NCBI GenBank assembly: GCA_021396245.1
Contig: WNYE01000005.1
Coordinates: 62,001 to 126,000, forward strand
Direction of reading: 5' to 3'
DNA length: 64,000 nt
From: Sporothrix humicola
Taxonomy: Eukaryota; Ascomycota; Sordariomycetes; Ophiostomatales; Ophiostomataceae
The translations under genes and the position numbers were made by a program. Shown piece after piece: positions 45,226 to 56,900 of this stretch. The notes below the pieces were generated by a model. It saw nothing but the letters and a program-made list of their open reading frames with translations. It ran no database searches and had not been told where the DNA came from. Position 1 is the stretch's first letter. Every line of letters begins with the position of its first letter.

Positions 45226-45866
45226 ATGGTGAGTTTTTGAGTTCCGGAGTTCCTGCCGCCATATCGCCATACCGCCGTTTTCGATATTCGATATTCGATA
45301 TTCGATATTCGATATTCGATTTTTCGGATGTTCGATGGCGTTTCGTTCGTTTCGTTGTTTTCTTTTTCGTCGTTTTTGCAGAAAGATTTGCCCGCGATCC
45401 TTTCGGGGTTCTCTTCTCTCTCACACGTCTCTCTTTCTAGCTCCTCGACTTGCTGACGTTTGGACTGTGGTCAAAGTTTGGCCGTCTCACCCACTACGCA
45501 TTCGATGCGGTTCTCAGTAAGTTGACCCAGGAACAAACAGGATAACGTGATAGGGAGACATGCTTACCAGTTCAGTTTCCGCCTTCTTGGCCGGCATGAA
45601 GCGCTCGACCGGTTTGACGTAAGCGACACAACGACTCCCCCCTCAGAATACATGCCACACCCCTTTACCTTGATCTTGTTGGCTAACATGTGTCCCTTCT
45701 TCTTTCGGGGAATCCCACCAGGCCCAGTGTCAAGACAGACAAGGTCGCCGGCGACAACAAGGAGATGAACAAGTGGATCGACAAGTACCTGGGCGTCGGT
45801 GAATGGGTGATGGACCAGTCCGTGGCGCTGGCCGGCTCCAGCAGCTGGTTCGAGCGGACTCGTTAG
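45226..45866 (+). CDS. DUF1748 family small protein
   Basis: Four coding exons: 45226-45228, 45441-45516, 45576-45618 and 45722-45866, giving 88 aa. The first coding exon is only the ATG, followed directly by a GTGAGT donor and a 212-bp intron. The joined protein contains FGRLTHYAFDAVLISAFLAG and MKRSTGLTPSVKTDK, the hallmark of the fungal DUF1748 family (from memory, yeast YIL156W-B belongs here). A second segment, DKYLGVGEWVMDQSVALAGS, ends in WFERTR. The hydrophobic stretch around VLISAFLAG suggests membrane association, possibly mitochondrial; no function is known to me. It is too short and split to be visible as one open frame. Exons 2-4 are fixed by frame and family; the ATG exon is the least certain part. 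Confidence 0.82.
45281..45320 (+). repeat. TCGATAT heptamer microsatellite in an intron
   Basis: Five perfect TCGATAT units plus TCGAT, inside intron 1 of the DUF1748 gene and about 52 bp after its donor site. The unit is nearly self-complementary (its reverse complement is ATATCGA), so the array could fold on itself in the transcript. Confidence 0.95.
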
Positions 45867-46923
45867 ATGCCTGGAACTGGAAAGTGAAAGTGGCGGGTGG
45901 GCGGTGGAGGATGACGATATCTGACGAATTCTCGAACTCTCGAACTCCTCTCAATCTCCGACGAAGAAAGAACGAAACCAAAACGACCATGACGATGGAA
46001 TGCTGGAATGCCTTTTTTGATGCTTCTGTTCTTGTATTTTTGTTCTCCTGGGTTATATTTTTCTCTCTGCATCTTGCTTGTTGCATTTTTCTCTCCTCTT
46101 CTCTCTTGCCCTACTATCGATAGCCCAGGCCGGCGTTTTTTGTGACGGCATGTCTCTTTTTTCTTTCCTCTCTTCTCTCACCTTATTCTGTTATGTTGTT
46201 CAGTGTATAGGAAATGCGACAAATATATGAAAGTGAAACAAAGGTGCTTTGAAATAGTGTGTATAAAATATGTGCTTTTCGTGATCGGTGCATGGCCTGA
46301 GGAAACTTGCGCGTAAACAGACCTGGAAGAGGGGAATTATATTGTGTGCTGGTCAGGGCAAAACGAAAAAGGGAACGGTGTGTTGTGTCTGAAAGGACCT
46401 GGGCCAGCTTCGGCCTCCTTTGAGACGCTTTTGTGGGAGGAAAATAAGAGCCACACAGAAAGAGAACATAAAACTCATCAGGTGCTCTGTTTCTTCGTTT
46501 TCTTTCGGGCAGATGGCGGCTGGGCGTGTAGCATGTGGGCACGTCTCTGAAAAAAAGCCGGGGTGCACTTTACCGAGCAGCAGCCGGCGCAGGACCCTTT
46601 TTTTCTGGCGCCTCTCGATCTCCATTTTCGTCATCGCCCTTTTCACGTGTAAGTCGGCGGCGCCAGGTCCAGATCCACTTACCTCAGGTACAAGCTACAA
46701 CGGCTTGTCTTCTTTTTTCTCCAGCGCGGGTAAATCGACCATAGCTTATTGCCATTTATGGTATTATGTTATTATTCTCATTAATTATGTTTAAAAACAA
46801 TATTACTATGAGTACGCCGTACGAATGAACGAATTCAAGGCCAATGCCCTATGCAAAAACGCCGTAATGATGATCGCCTTAGTCCAAAAGGTGAGTTTCC
46901 CGACGAACATCTGGTTGATTCCA
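45867..46923. other. Convergent 3' intergenic region
   Basis: Lies between the stops of the DUF1748 gene and the Atg28-like gene. It is T-rich at 46010-46210 and AT-rich at 46740-46810. Frames here have no recognisable product. Confidence 0.7.
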
Positions 46924-49260
46924 CTATGCCTCGCTGTCGTCATCGGGCTGGTGTTCTGAAAGAAATTCGGGCGGAATCTCGTTCTCGCTGCTGTCGTCCT
47001 TGTCGTTGTGGCGACTCCCGTTTATGCTGCTGGTCTCTTCGTCGCGGTTGCGGTCCTCGTCATGCGCGGGATTAACAAACAGGCCGGGCGGCACCTCATT
47101 GTCTTCACTCTCCGAGGCTGTGTTATAGCCGCGATCGCCACCGACCTTTGCAGCCGTAGCCGATGCGTCACTTGTAGAGCGGGCCAGTCGGGGAGTAGCC
47201 GAACTGTCCTCGAGATCATCCTGGCCGAACCCAGGCGGCGGTGTTGATTTGGCGGTTTCGCCGGTGTTTAGGCCAACGGTATCGATCAGGTTGCTGTTCG
47301 TTCCGTCAAGCCATGCCTTGCCGTCGTTTTCATCCTTTCCGTCGTTTTCGTCGTCTTCGACTTCGAACCCTGCGTCGCGCAGTGACCGACGTAGCATATT
47401 GCGCGCCTCTTCGAACGCTTCAAGCTCGGCCCCAATGGCACAGATCAGCAGGTTCCAGCCCTTGTCCTCGGCTGTCTGCACATGTCCGCGCAGACCTTTG
47501 ATAACATCTGCCATAGTCTGAAGCTGTGCGCGCATCCGCTCTTCGGGTGTCGGTGCTCGCGCCTTTCCTTTGCTAATGTCGGCATCGTCGTCACTACCGC
47601 CCGCCATCTCCTTACGCAGGTTGCTTTCAAAGTTGGATACAAGCTGGACAGCTTCCTGCCAGACCACGCCGCCCTCTTCTAGAGCAGCACGCTCTGTGTC
47701 GACTTCGGCCTTGCGCCTCTCCAGCAGCCGGATCTCGTTCTCCCACCAGAACCGCGCCATCTCAGCAGTGCGTCTCTCGGGAAGTAGCCTTAAAAACTCC
47801 ATGCCGGCCGACGTATCGGCGTCTTCGTCGTTTTCGTTATCGCCTAGCACGCCGTCCCGTTCTTCCAGCCGGATGGTACCTTCCTTCGGGTGGTCGTTTT
47901 CGCCGCCGCGCACGCCCATAGCATCCACGTCTAACGGCTGGATGGGTGGGCGCCGAAGCACTGCCGTCAACTGCGCCTCGACCTCTTTGAGTGCGCCCCG
48001 GTAGCCGCTGAGACCCGACTCGCGCTGGCTCATGGCGTCCTCAATGCGGCCCTCAAGCAAGCGCTTGCGTTGTCTTAGCATGGCCAGCTGGCCCTCAAGC
48101 TCGGTGATCTGTTGGGTCGTGCTTGCGTGCGAGCTGCGCAGTGTTGTGAGCTCGCGCGTCAGTGGTTCGGCGTCGTCTGTCTCAAGCGTTTCAAGCTCGC
48201 GCGCAATATCACTGCGGCGGGCTGACAGGCGGCGCAGGTGAGCCAGCGCACGTTTCCGCGCCTGCAGAGCCGTCGACAGCGTATCGTCCTCTTCAGCCTT
48301 CAGATCCGCCAGCAGCGAGATGCTGCGTGCAAGTCCCGTGCGGGCGGCACGCAGACCCAATTTCCGTGGCTTTGGTTGACGGACGGGGATGACGGCGCCG
48401 GCAGGCGTAGCACGGTCAGTTGGTAGACGTACAGAGCGACCAACAATGGACTCGGCAGTCGGCGTATTGCTTCTACTGCCTCTGCTTCCCTGACTTCTGT
48501 CCCGCCGCCCACCACGATCACTGCCTGCACCGCTCGAAGGCCCTGGGCTTGGACTGGGGTTCATCGGTCCACGGCCCAGTCCTGCTGAAAGGCCGGCCGA
48601 CTGGACGTCCAGATACTTCTGTATGTCATTTTGGAGGGCACGCTCGCGGCGCTGCAATATAGCCCATGTAGAGTCACCGTCAAATTGTGTACCATCCCGT
48701 CTATGCTGTCTGCTACTGCCTGGAGCTTGTCGAGGGTTTAAAAGCACGGTTTGTGTGGGCAGTCGAATGGAGGAAGCTGTTGTCATAGTGGATGCGCCGA
48801 GGTTGTTGTTTCTCCGTCGCCCATGCTCGAGAACAGACCCACTACGGTCGTCGACGTCGCGGTACATGAGCATCGATGTGGCGATCGGTGGTGGTGGCCC
48901 AGCAAAGAGCACCGGCAGCTTTGCCTGGCTCCGTGGCCGATCTTCTTCGTCGTCATAGTCGTAGTCGCGAGGTCGCCGAGAAGATGACCTTGACGATGAT
49001 GGCTGGTCTCGGTAGGCGTCTTGGTAGGCAAAGGAGACGGATGAAGGTCCAACTTTAGATGATCCTGCTTCGGGGAAGAAGTCGGGTGGGTCGGCATCGG
49101 TTGCGGAGAAGAGAACAGACTGCGACGGCCGAGGTGACAGCTCTTCCAGATCGTATTCGCTGGGCTTATGGCGTAGTGGTCTCGAGTTCGTGTGCAGTGG
49201 GAGGACGGGCGTATCGTCGCGCGACAGCGAGAAGCGGGAAAAAAACGATGAGTTGGCCAT
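46924..49260 (-). CDS. Atg28-like coiled-coil protein
   Basis: A single-exon minus-strand gene of 778 aa, starting at MANSSFFSRFSLSRDDTPVL. The N-terminal ~190 residues are disordered, with acidic and Ser/Arg-rich parts. A short conserved block, STWAILQRRERALQNDIQKYL followed by DVQSAGL, sits at about 197-224. After a Ser/Gly linker, RAARTGLARSISLLADLKAE (about 304-322) leads into a coiled coil that runs to about residue 435. A second helical region (about 475-620) precedes a long acidic, Asn/Asp-rich tail. This pattern matches proteins annotated Atg28 in filamentous fungi, named after a Pichia pexophagy factor. A link to autophagy is inherited by name only; it could equally be a cytoskeletal or spindle-pole coiled-coil protein. 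Confidence 0.75.
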   Translation of the reverse strand: MANSSFFSRFSLSRDDTPVLPLHTNSRPLRHKPSEYDLEELSPRPSQSVLFSATDADPPDFFPEAGSSKVGPSSVSFAYQDAYRDQPSSSRSSSRRPRDYDYDDEEDRPRSQAKLPVLFAGPPPPIATSMLMYRDVDDRSGSVLEHGRRRNNNLGASTMTTASSIRLPTQTVLLNPRQAPGSSRQHRRDGTQFDGDSTWAILQRRERALQNDIQKYLDVQSAGLSAGLGRGPMNPSPSPGPSSGAGSDRGGRRDRSQGSRGSRSNTPTAESIVGRSVRLPTDRATPAGAVIPVRQPKPRKLGLRAARTGLARSISLLADLKAEEDDTLSTALQARKRALAHLRRLSARRSDIARELETLETDDAEPLTRELTTLRSSHASTTQQITELEGQLAMLRQRKRLLEGRIEDAMSQRESGLSGYRGALKEVEAQLTAVLRRPPIQPLDVDAMGVRGGENDHPKEGTIRLEERDGVLGDNENDEDADTSAGMEFLRLLPERRTAEMARFWWENEIRLLERRKAEVDTERAALEEGGVVWQEAVQLVSNFESNLRKEMAGGSDDDADISKGKARAPTPEERMRAQLQTMADVIKGLRGHVQTAEDKGWNLLICAIGAELEAFEEARNMLRRSLRDAGFEVEDDENDGKDENDGKAWLDGTNSNLIDTVGLNTGETAKSTPPPGFGQDDLEDSSATPRLARSTSDASATAAKVGGDRGYNTASESEDNEVPPGLFVNPAHDEDRNRDEETSSINGSRHNDKDDSSENEIPPEFLSEHQPDDDSEA

Positions 49261-50144
49261 GGTCGGCGGCGAGTTAAGAGTCGTGGCTGACGATGTTGAG
49301 AAAAGGGATGAGATTGGAAATGACGTTGTTTGAAACCGACCTCTTCAAAGGGCGAGTATTTGCGGAGACAGGAACAACGGGCGCGCCGGCCGCTGTGCTG
49401 TTTCTGCAAGAGAATCAAAGGGAAACGCCATACAATAGAAGATGGTGTGTGCGGTCGTGTGTGCAATGCGTGGGTGTCCGGTATTTTGTTGTCGTTTACA
49501 AGGTGCTCAGATGATGTCGTTGCCTGGATGGGATGAAGCTGTCCACACGAGCAGCTGTTCATGTGCCAAAGTGCAGGTTACGGGTGGTCATGGCAGGAGC
49601 TCTCAGTAAGACAGTTAGGCTGCTTCCCGATTGGTAGGTGGTCCACAGTGGTGTTGTCCTTATCAGGAAAGCTCGACCTTGTCACCTAGCAGCCTTAATT
49701 ACGGGAAAGAACGACCAACATCCGCGACCCACTTCTCATGTGACTACCCGCCGACCTGGTTTAATGGCTTTTCGCTCAGCGCGTTTAGTGGGGGCAAACG
49801 CCAGGGCAGGGGCGACCCTGCTCAACGCGCAACGACGCGGCATCCCGCGTGTTCTTGCTCCGCTCTGGGCTGAAGCATCTCCTCGACCGCGTCGTGTTGC
49901 CTCCACCCCTTTAACTTTTCCCGACCAGCTGGCACGCGGCATCTTGTTGTCTTGAGCTGGTTGTGCCGCTGGTGGTTCTGCATTGTTCTCTGTCCATTTT
50001 ACATCCAAGCAGCTGTCCAATTGATCCTGCTTTTACAGTCATTCTTTCATTCTCCTCGATTCTTCCTTTCATTTTCTTCCAACCCGTCTTTCTTTCTCGA
50101 TATCGTTCTCTCTAACACATCATCCCCTCTTCTCCTCCTCCACA
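49261..50144. other. Divergent promoter region, Atg28-like gene / msh6
   Basis: An 884-bp spacer between two start codons. It contains six ACGCG cores (49780-49938) and ends in a pyrimidine-rich leader before the msh6 ATG. No gene is seen inside. Confidence 0.75.
49780..49938. promoter_or_regulatory. Cluster of six ACGCG (MCB-core) sites before msh6
   Basis: ACGCG or its complement CGCGT occurs at 49780, 49825, 49835, 49846, 49888 and 49934, i.e. 207-365 bp before the msh6 start. About 0.3 would be expected by chance in 159 bp of both strands with equal base use. ACGCGT is the box bound by the MBF (Mbp1/Swi6) G1/S factor in yeasts, and yeast MSH6 is a G1/S gene. Control by MBF here is inference. 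Confidence 0.55.
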
Positions 50145-53100
50145 ATGGCGGACGCTCGCACGCCCGCACGGCCAACTGTCCGCAAGTCGGCAGCGCCGTC
50201 GACAGGCAAGCAGCAGAGCATTCTTGGCTTCTTTGCAAAGACGCCCTCGACTGTTCGGCCTTCAACATCCAAGCCGCCTCGCAGCGCCACGACTGCTGCC
50301 GACGACGACAATGACAGCACGACCATGTCCTCCCCTTGCCTGCGCGAGACCAAGGCCAACGCCAATGTTCGCGTGTCCTCGCGGACCCAGATTACACCTC
50401 TGCCCAGCAGTGATCCAGTCGAGCCATCGAGCTCCCAAGAGAATGCGTCCACTCCATTGGATGCTGCCACCAAGGTACCGAAGACCGACGTCCTCCCGTC
50501 TCCATTTACACCTGCTGAGACGGCCCAGAAGGCGGCCAACCGGCTTGCAGTCCCAACTAGCAGTCCGACACGCAAGGTATGTTGAACCGAATAAAAGTAC
50601 ATGTTGCTTGTTGCTTTTGAACTTCTCTAACTCTTTCAGGCCCGGAAACAGATCAGCTATGCCGAATCTTCAGACGAGGATGAAGACGTCTTCGTGGCCA
50701 TGAAGGCCAACCAGCGGCGCCACCGCAGCCGCGCTCGGACCGTGGCTGATGACGATGACGACGAGGACTATGCGTCCGGCGGCGGAGAAGAAGTTGCGGC
50801 AGACGACGATGGTAAGCCACGCTGGGTTTTTATATTAATGGGACTGGGAACTTGCTAACATATCAGACGAAATGGCCGACTTTGTTGTTTCGGACGAGTC
50901 AGACGCCCCATCCAAAGCAAAGAAGCGCAAGCGGCCATCCAAGACGGATGCTCCTCGGAAACGCCCATCGCCAAACCCGACGCCCGTCAAGGACGAGAAC
51001 TACGACGACTTTGACGAGGAGCTGTTCAACGAGGTACCCTCATCATCTACGGCACAGAAATGGCGCTTCGACCCGGATAACATCCAGCCATCTGAGCCTG
51101 GATCGACATCGACGGCTACTGTTCGTAGCTCGGCGACAGCCACCTCGACTGCAAAGGCCGGCAAAGAGAAGGCACACACCAAAGAGCCCGAGGACCGGTA
51201 CACTTGGCTCGCCAACATCCGCGACATGGACAAGAACGAGCCGGGCCACCCCGACTTTGACAAGGGTACCATCTACATCCCACCTAACGCGTGGCACAAG
51301 TTCTCTCCCTTTGAAAAGCAGTACTGGGAGATCAAGCAGAAGTTGTACGACACCATCCTCTTCTTCAAGAAGGGCAAGTTCTACGAGCTGTACGAGAACG
51401 ACGCCACAATCGGCCACCAGCTGTTTGATTTCAAGATGACCGACCGCGTCAACATGCGCATGGTTGGTGTGCCCGAGAGCTCGCTCGACATCTGGGTCAA
51501 CCAGTTCGTTTCCAAGGGCTACAAAGTCGCGCGTGTCGACCAGATGGAATCCGCGCTCGGCAAGGAGATGCGTGAGCGTGGCGCCCAGTCCGCGCCCAAG
51601 AGCAAGCAGGACAAGATCATCCGTCGTGAGCTGGCCTGTGTCCTGACTCGTGGTACTCTCGTCGATGGCAGCATGCTGCAGGACGACATGGCCACGTACT
51701 GTGCCTCTATCAAGCAGGGCGTGGTCGACGACAAGCCCGTGTTTGGCGTGGCTTTTGTTGACGCTGCAACTGGCCAGTTCTTCCTGTCCGAGTTTGAGGA
51801 CGATGTCGACTTGACCAAGTTTGAGACGTTTGTCGCCCAGACCGCGCCTCAGGAGCTGCTTCTTGAGAAGGGTCAAGTCTCTACCAAGGCCATGCGCATC
51901 CTCAAAAACAACACGACGCCCATGACCATCTGGAACTACCGCAAGCCGGGCTCTGAGTTCTGGGGTGATGAGATGACACGGAAAGAGCTGGAGTCCGGCG
52001 ACTACTTTGTTGACGAAGAGGGTACTGCCAAGACACCCGCTGACTGGCCACAGAAGATGCAGGAAATGCGCGAGAAGCCTGTCCTCATGTCGGCCTTTGG
52101 TGCTCTCGTCAACTATCTGCGCGGTCTTAAGCTCGAGCGCAACCTGCTCTCGCAGGCCAACTTTGAGTGGTACAACCCCATCCACCGTAATGGCACGCTT
52201 ATCCTGGACGGCCAGACCCTGATCAACCTAGAGATCTTTGCCAACACCGTCAATGGCGGCTCGGAGGGAACCCTCTTTAACCTGCTTAACCGGTGCATTA
52301 CGCCGTTTGGCAAGCGTCTATTCCGCAAGTGGGTATGCCACCCGCTGTGCAATATTCAGAAGATCAACGAACGCCTTGATGCTGTCGACATGCTCAATGC
52401 CGACCGCACGCTGCGTGACCAGTTCTCTTCTGAGATGAGCAAGATGCCTGACCTTGAGCGTCTTGGTTCGCGTATCCACGCCGGTGCCTGCCGCCCTGAA
52501 GACTTTGTGCGCGTTCTTGAGGGCTACGAGCATATTGAGTATACGATGAGCCTGCTGCGTGCTTTCAGCGGCGGCAACAGCATTGTGGACCAGCTTGTTT
52601 CAGCCATGCCAGACCTTAACGAGCCTCTGGCCTACTGGAAGACGGCCTTTGACCGTAAGCGTGCCCGCGAGGAGAAGGTCATGATCCCGGAGCGCGGCAT
52701 CGATGAGGACTTTGACGCCTGCTGTGATTCCATTGACCGCATCAAGGATGAACTCCGCACACTGCTCGACGAGCAAAAGAGCATGCTCAAGTGCCGCTCG
52801 CTCAAGTTTACCGATGTCGGCAAGGAGATCTACCAGGTCGAGGTTCCCAAGTCGATCAAGGTTCCCAAGACCTGGCGTCAGATGTCGGCCACCAACTCGG
52901 TCAAGCGTTACTACTTTACCGAGCTAGACGAGCTCGTTCGCGAGCTGCAGGAGGCCGAGGAGACGCGCTCGCAAATGATTCGCGATGTTGCCCTGCGCTT
53001 CTGTGCCCGCTTTGACGCTAATGCCGATACATGGCTCGAGGCTACTCGCATCATTGCCCAGCTCGACTGTCTTATCAGTCTGGCCAAGGCGTCGTCTACC

Positions 53101-53997
53101 ATGGGCCAGCCCAGCTGCCGCCCTGTCTTTGTGGACGAGGAGCGCAGCGTAGTCGAGTTTGAGGAGCTGCGCCACCCGTGCATGACCAACGCCGTCGACG
53201 ATTTTATCCCCAACGACGTGCGTCTCGGTGGTGACGCCGCCAAGATCAACCTGTTGACGGGTGCCAATGCGGCCGGTAAATCGACCATCCTGCGCATGTC
53301 GTGCATTGCCGTCATTATGGCCCAGATCGGCTGCTACGTCCCGGCTGTCTCGGCTCGCCTCACACCCGTCGACCGTATCATGTCGCGCCTCGGTGCCAAC
53401 GACAACATCTTTGCGGCCCAGTCCACCTTCTTCGTCGAGCTGTCCGAGACCAAGAAGATTTTGAGCGAGGCCACGCCTCGTTCCCTCGTGATCCTGGACG
53501 AGCTTGGCCGTGGCACATCGTCCTACGACGGTGTTGCCGTCGCCCAGGCTGTGCTGCATCACGTCGCCAGCCATATCGGGTGTGTCGGCTTCTTTGCTAC
53601 GCACTACCACTCGCTGGCCACCGAGTTTGAGAACCACCCGGAGATTCGTGCCAAGCGTATGCAGATCCACGTCGACGATGCCAACCGCCAGGTCACGTTC
53701 TTGTACAAGCTCGAGGATGGCGTCGCCGAGGGCTCTTTTGGTATGCATTGTGCCGCCATGTGCGGCATCCCCACCAAGGTGATTACGGACGCCGAGGATG
53801 CCGCCCGCGAGTGGGAGCACACAAGCCGCCTCAAGGACAGTCTGGACCGTGCCAAGACGGGCTGCTACATCCCACTCGGCATTCTGAGTGATGTGGCCGC
53901 GCTGCTGCGGCCGGATGGCGAGGCCACAGGCGCCAACGACAAGCCCATGGACCAGCGCGCCGTCGAGGTTCTGCTCAAGGCCATTGAGGCTTTGTAA
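50145..53997 (+). CDS. msh6: Msh6, MutS-alpha mismatch repair subunit
   Basis: Three exons: 50145-50576, 50640-50811 and 50867-53997, giving 1244 aa. Introns of 63 and 55 bp have clear CTAAC branch points. The N-terminus carries a PCNA-binding PIP box, QQSILGFF, at residues 23-30, then a long disordered acidic/basic linker. The mismatch-binding domain holds FFKKGKFYELYE, with the Phe373-x-Glu375 wedge that marks Msh6 and bacterial MutS and is absent from Msh2 and Msh3. The lever and clamp region follows. The ATPase shows Walker A TGANAAGKST (around 1000-1008), AQSTFFVELSETKKIL, Walker B LVILDELGRGTSSYDG (Asp1079-Glu1080) and THYHSLATEF. With Msh2 it recognises base mismatches and small loops in the nucleus. 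All key residues are present. Confidence 0.98.
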
Positions 53998-56900
53998 AGA
54001 TGTTTATCTTCTTCTACTACGGAATATTTGATTTTAGTTTTGATATTGTGGCATGGCGTTTCTACATCCGGCGTTATTGGGCTCACGAGAGCGAGATTTT
54101 TTGTTTTTATGTACCTCTATGGCGTAATGTGCCCCTTTTAATTCTTTTGTTGTCCAGCCACATTGTATCTTTGAGAGCAGTTGTCACCAGAAAAGGGAGT
54201 TTTAATGAAGAGCTTTTTAAACTGAACAATCATGAACAATGTCAAATGTAATATGTCTACCCCGTAAGAAACCAATGGTCGAATCGAGGAATTTGTTCCA
54301 GGATACTGGAGAATATTAATTTGTCTTATTTATCTACATATTTAAAATAAAAAATAAATCTTCATAAAGTAGTATTCGTTTTTAATATATATATTTTACT
54401 CAAATAAAGCTATATTTCCACGAAATAATAGAAGCTGAAAGGGGTAATTGTTTTCTTTTCTATTCGAGGAGGGAAAAACATCATTCCAGGGAGTCTTCTT
54501 TTATTAAATTTGCCAATAATCCGACCCCCATCTACGACCCTGAGATGCGTGGCCACACAGACAACAACCAGACGTACGTCGTTCGATAAGTGCATTTTCC
54601 AGCACCAAAATGTGACAACCAAGATGAATATGCACCGCCAACCTCTCCCCTGGGAATACCTGCATCCCGTGGATGTGCACATCTGCTTCCTGCAAACACT
54701 TTGTCCGAGCACCTTTGCCCAGATCTATGCAAAAACGTACATCCTTTCTGTTTTTATCCCTCCATCTGCCGTCTGTTGGATGGGAACCAAAAGCACAGGG
54801 CACGAATACACACGGACACCCCGGTGCCGCAATTGACCCCCATTACGTGCTTTTATTTACTTTGTTGAAGATTGTGGTCCCTGCAATCGGGCAGACCGTG
54901 CCATCCCTTCAATTTTTATTCGTGCGAGGCTGCCCTATCCCGTATTTAGATGTCTGCAATCTGAATGCAAACGGGGAACGGAGCAATATATCACTTTGTG
55001 ATTGCTCCGTAATTTTCTCCATAAATTCCCTCAGGGCTGTCGCGTGTCATATGGCCAAACCGACCGGGTCTCCTTGACCTTGTCGACCTTGTTTTCACCG
55101 GTAGTGGGCACTAGAGCATGGCCGGGCGGGCAATCCTCGACGGTTTTCGGTATCGATGGTGCTTCTCGAAAAAGGCGACGATCGACGACATACCGGGATA
55201 TGGAGGCATGGCAAATAGGGCTTGTGCGTTCTCCCAGGGACGAGGTGACAAGGTAAACATAAGAAAGAATCCCCTAGATGGAAGGCAACGGGGATTTCCA
55301 AAAGCGAAAATGATTGTCGACTAACGTTTTTAACAGCTCAATATTGACCCCATATCAAATCTATTAAAAGATGTCACATGTTGACACTTTTGAGAATTGA
55401 GAGATGACTTTCATGCTTCAATTAAAAAGGTGTAAGCCAGCCATGCAAAATGTGAATTGAACTTGCTTCTTTCTTTCCTTTCTTTTCCTGCTCATTTTTC
55501 AACGAACTAAACAACCGGGCAAGCCACATTAATCTGTGCGCAGACGTGAACACGCAATCCATACTATTTAGACACTGTAGACGGAGTGACCGTTCCTTAG
55601 TGCCGGGTGCCTTTCCTCAAGAAGGTCTCGAAGGAAAGATTTGAGTATCGTGAGCCGCAGCGCTGAAGATAAAGGCTTGAAGTTCGTCCAGTCTTTGTAT
55701 GACCACACCATATTTGTGTTTTCTTTCGAGCCATGACTCTCTTAATTAGCTACACCGAGGCAAATGGTGGCACCTTTGCCGGTACCCGCGTGTTCTGGAA
55801 AGTAACAGTTCTCCTTGTGATGTTCTACTTCAAGCCTCCATTCTCCAGTTTGCCTTCTTTATTTGGCTCAAATCCGGCCAATACTGATCAATTCTACTCA
55901 TTACCTATGGGGTATCTTCACCGAATCCTCAAGGTGTCCGGTGCTGTACATATCAGAGGACAAGCATCAACCCGACAGTATCTATACCGAGGGCGTGCTG
56001 TCATGTAAGATACCTTTTTCTGCGAACAATACATTTATGCACGTATCACTCACGTCAGAACGCCAGATAGCACTTTCCATCAGCAAAGCTACCCTCTGCA
56101 TGGGAGCTCCTTCCCACTTGGTGGTCGTGGATGCGATTGGAGTAACAGCAGGTCGCACTTTCTGCCCTGATCACACATGAAGCTTGCATCGCTCTTTCCT
56201 TTGTATTGGCCAATTCATTTCCTTCCATCCATGACACCTTCATACAAGCAGATGCAGTCACATATGCTCCTTCCATCTTTTCGTGTTCGCGTCGTCTCCT
56301 TCCAGTTTTATCAACACATAAGTGGGGGCTTGAACTGTGCCCCTGGTCTCTCTGGGAAAGTGCGAGCTGCGCGATACCAGAGGGTTGTTGACTTTGTCGC
56401 TCCTTCCCTACCAGACAAGATACCCCTTTAATTCTTCCCCACAATCCCTATCGCCCAGATTTTGCCCTGTTTCCGTCTTTTCTTCCGTTTCTCAAATACA
56501 TCATAACATGACAGCACCATATGCTTCTCTCAGGTACCTTACCAAACGGCCGCCAAAAACGGAGGCGTCGCAAGAAAAACAACGGTTTGCCACTTGGCAT
56601 CGGACGAGCCGGTGGCTCAACGCGAACCCAACGCCAACGGCGCAAGTCGTGCAATAAGGTAAAGTACACGCACAGACAGACAGCTAACAATAGTGCCGTC
56701 AGAACGGGGCATACCGTGTGCCGATTCATCGTGGCTTCACGAGCAAGTGTTTTCGAACCTCACTGGTCATCTTGTCGACAGCTCGTGATGGCTGGCTGTT
56801 TTGGTCCTCGGACCTCTCGATCTTTTGCCAAGATCACTGGTCAAACACTGATAGATCAACAAAGACGACATCATGGCTTTTATTTGCCATCACGAAGATC

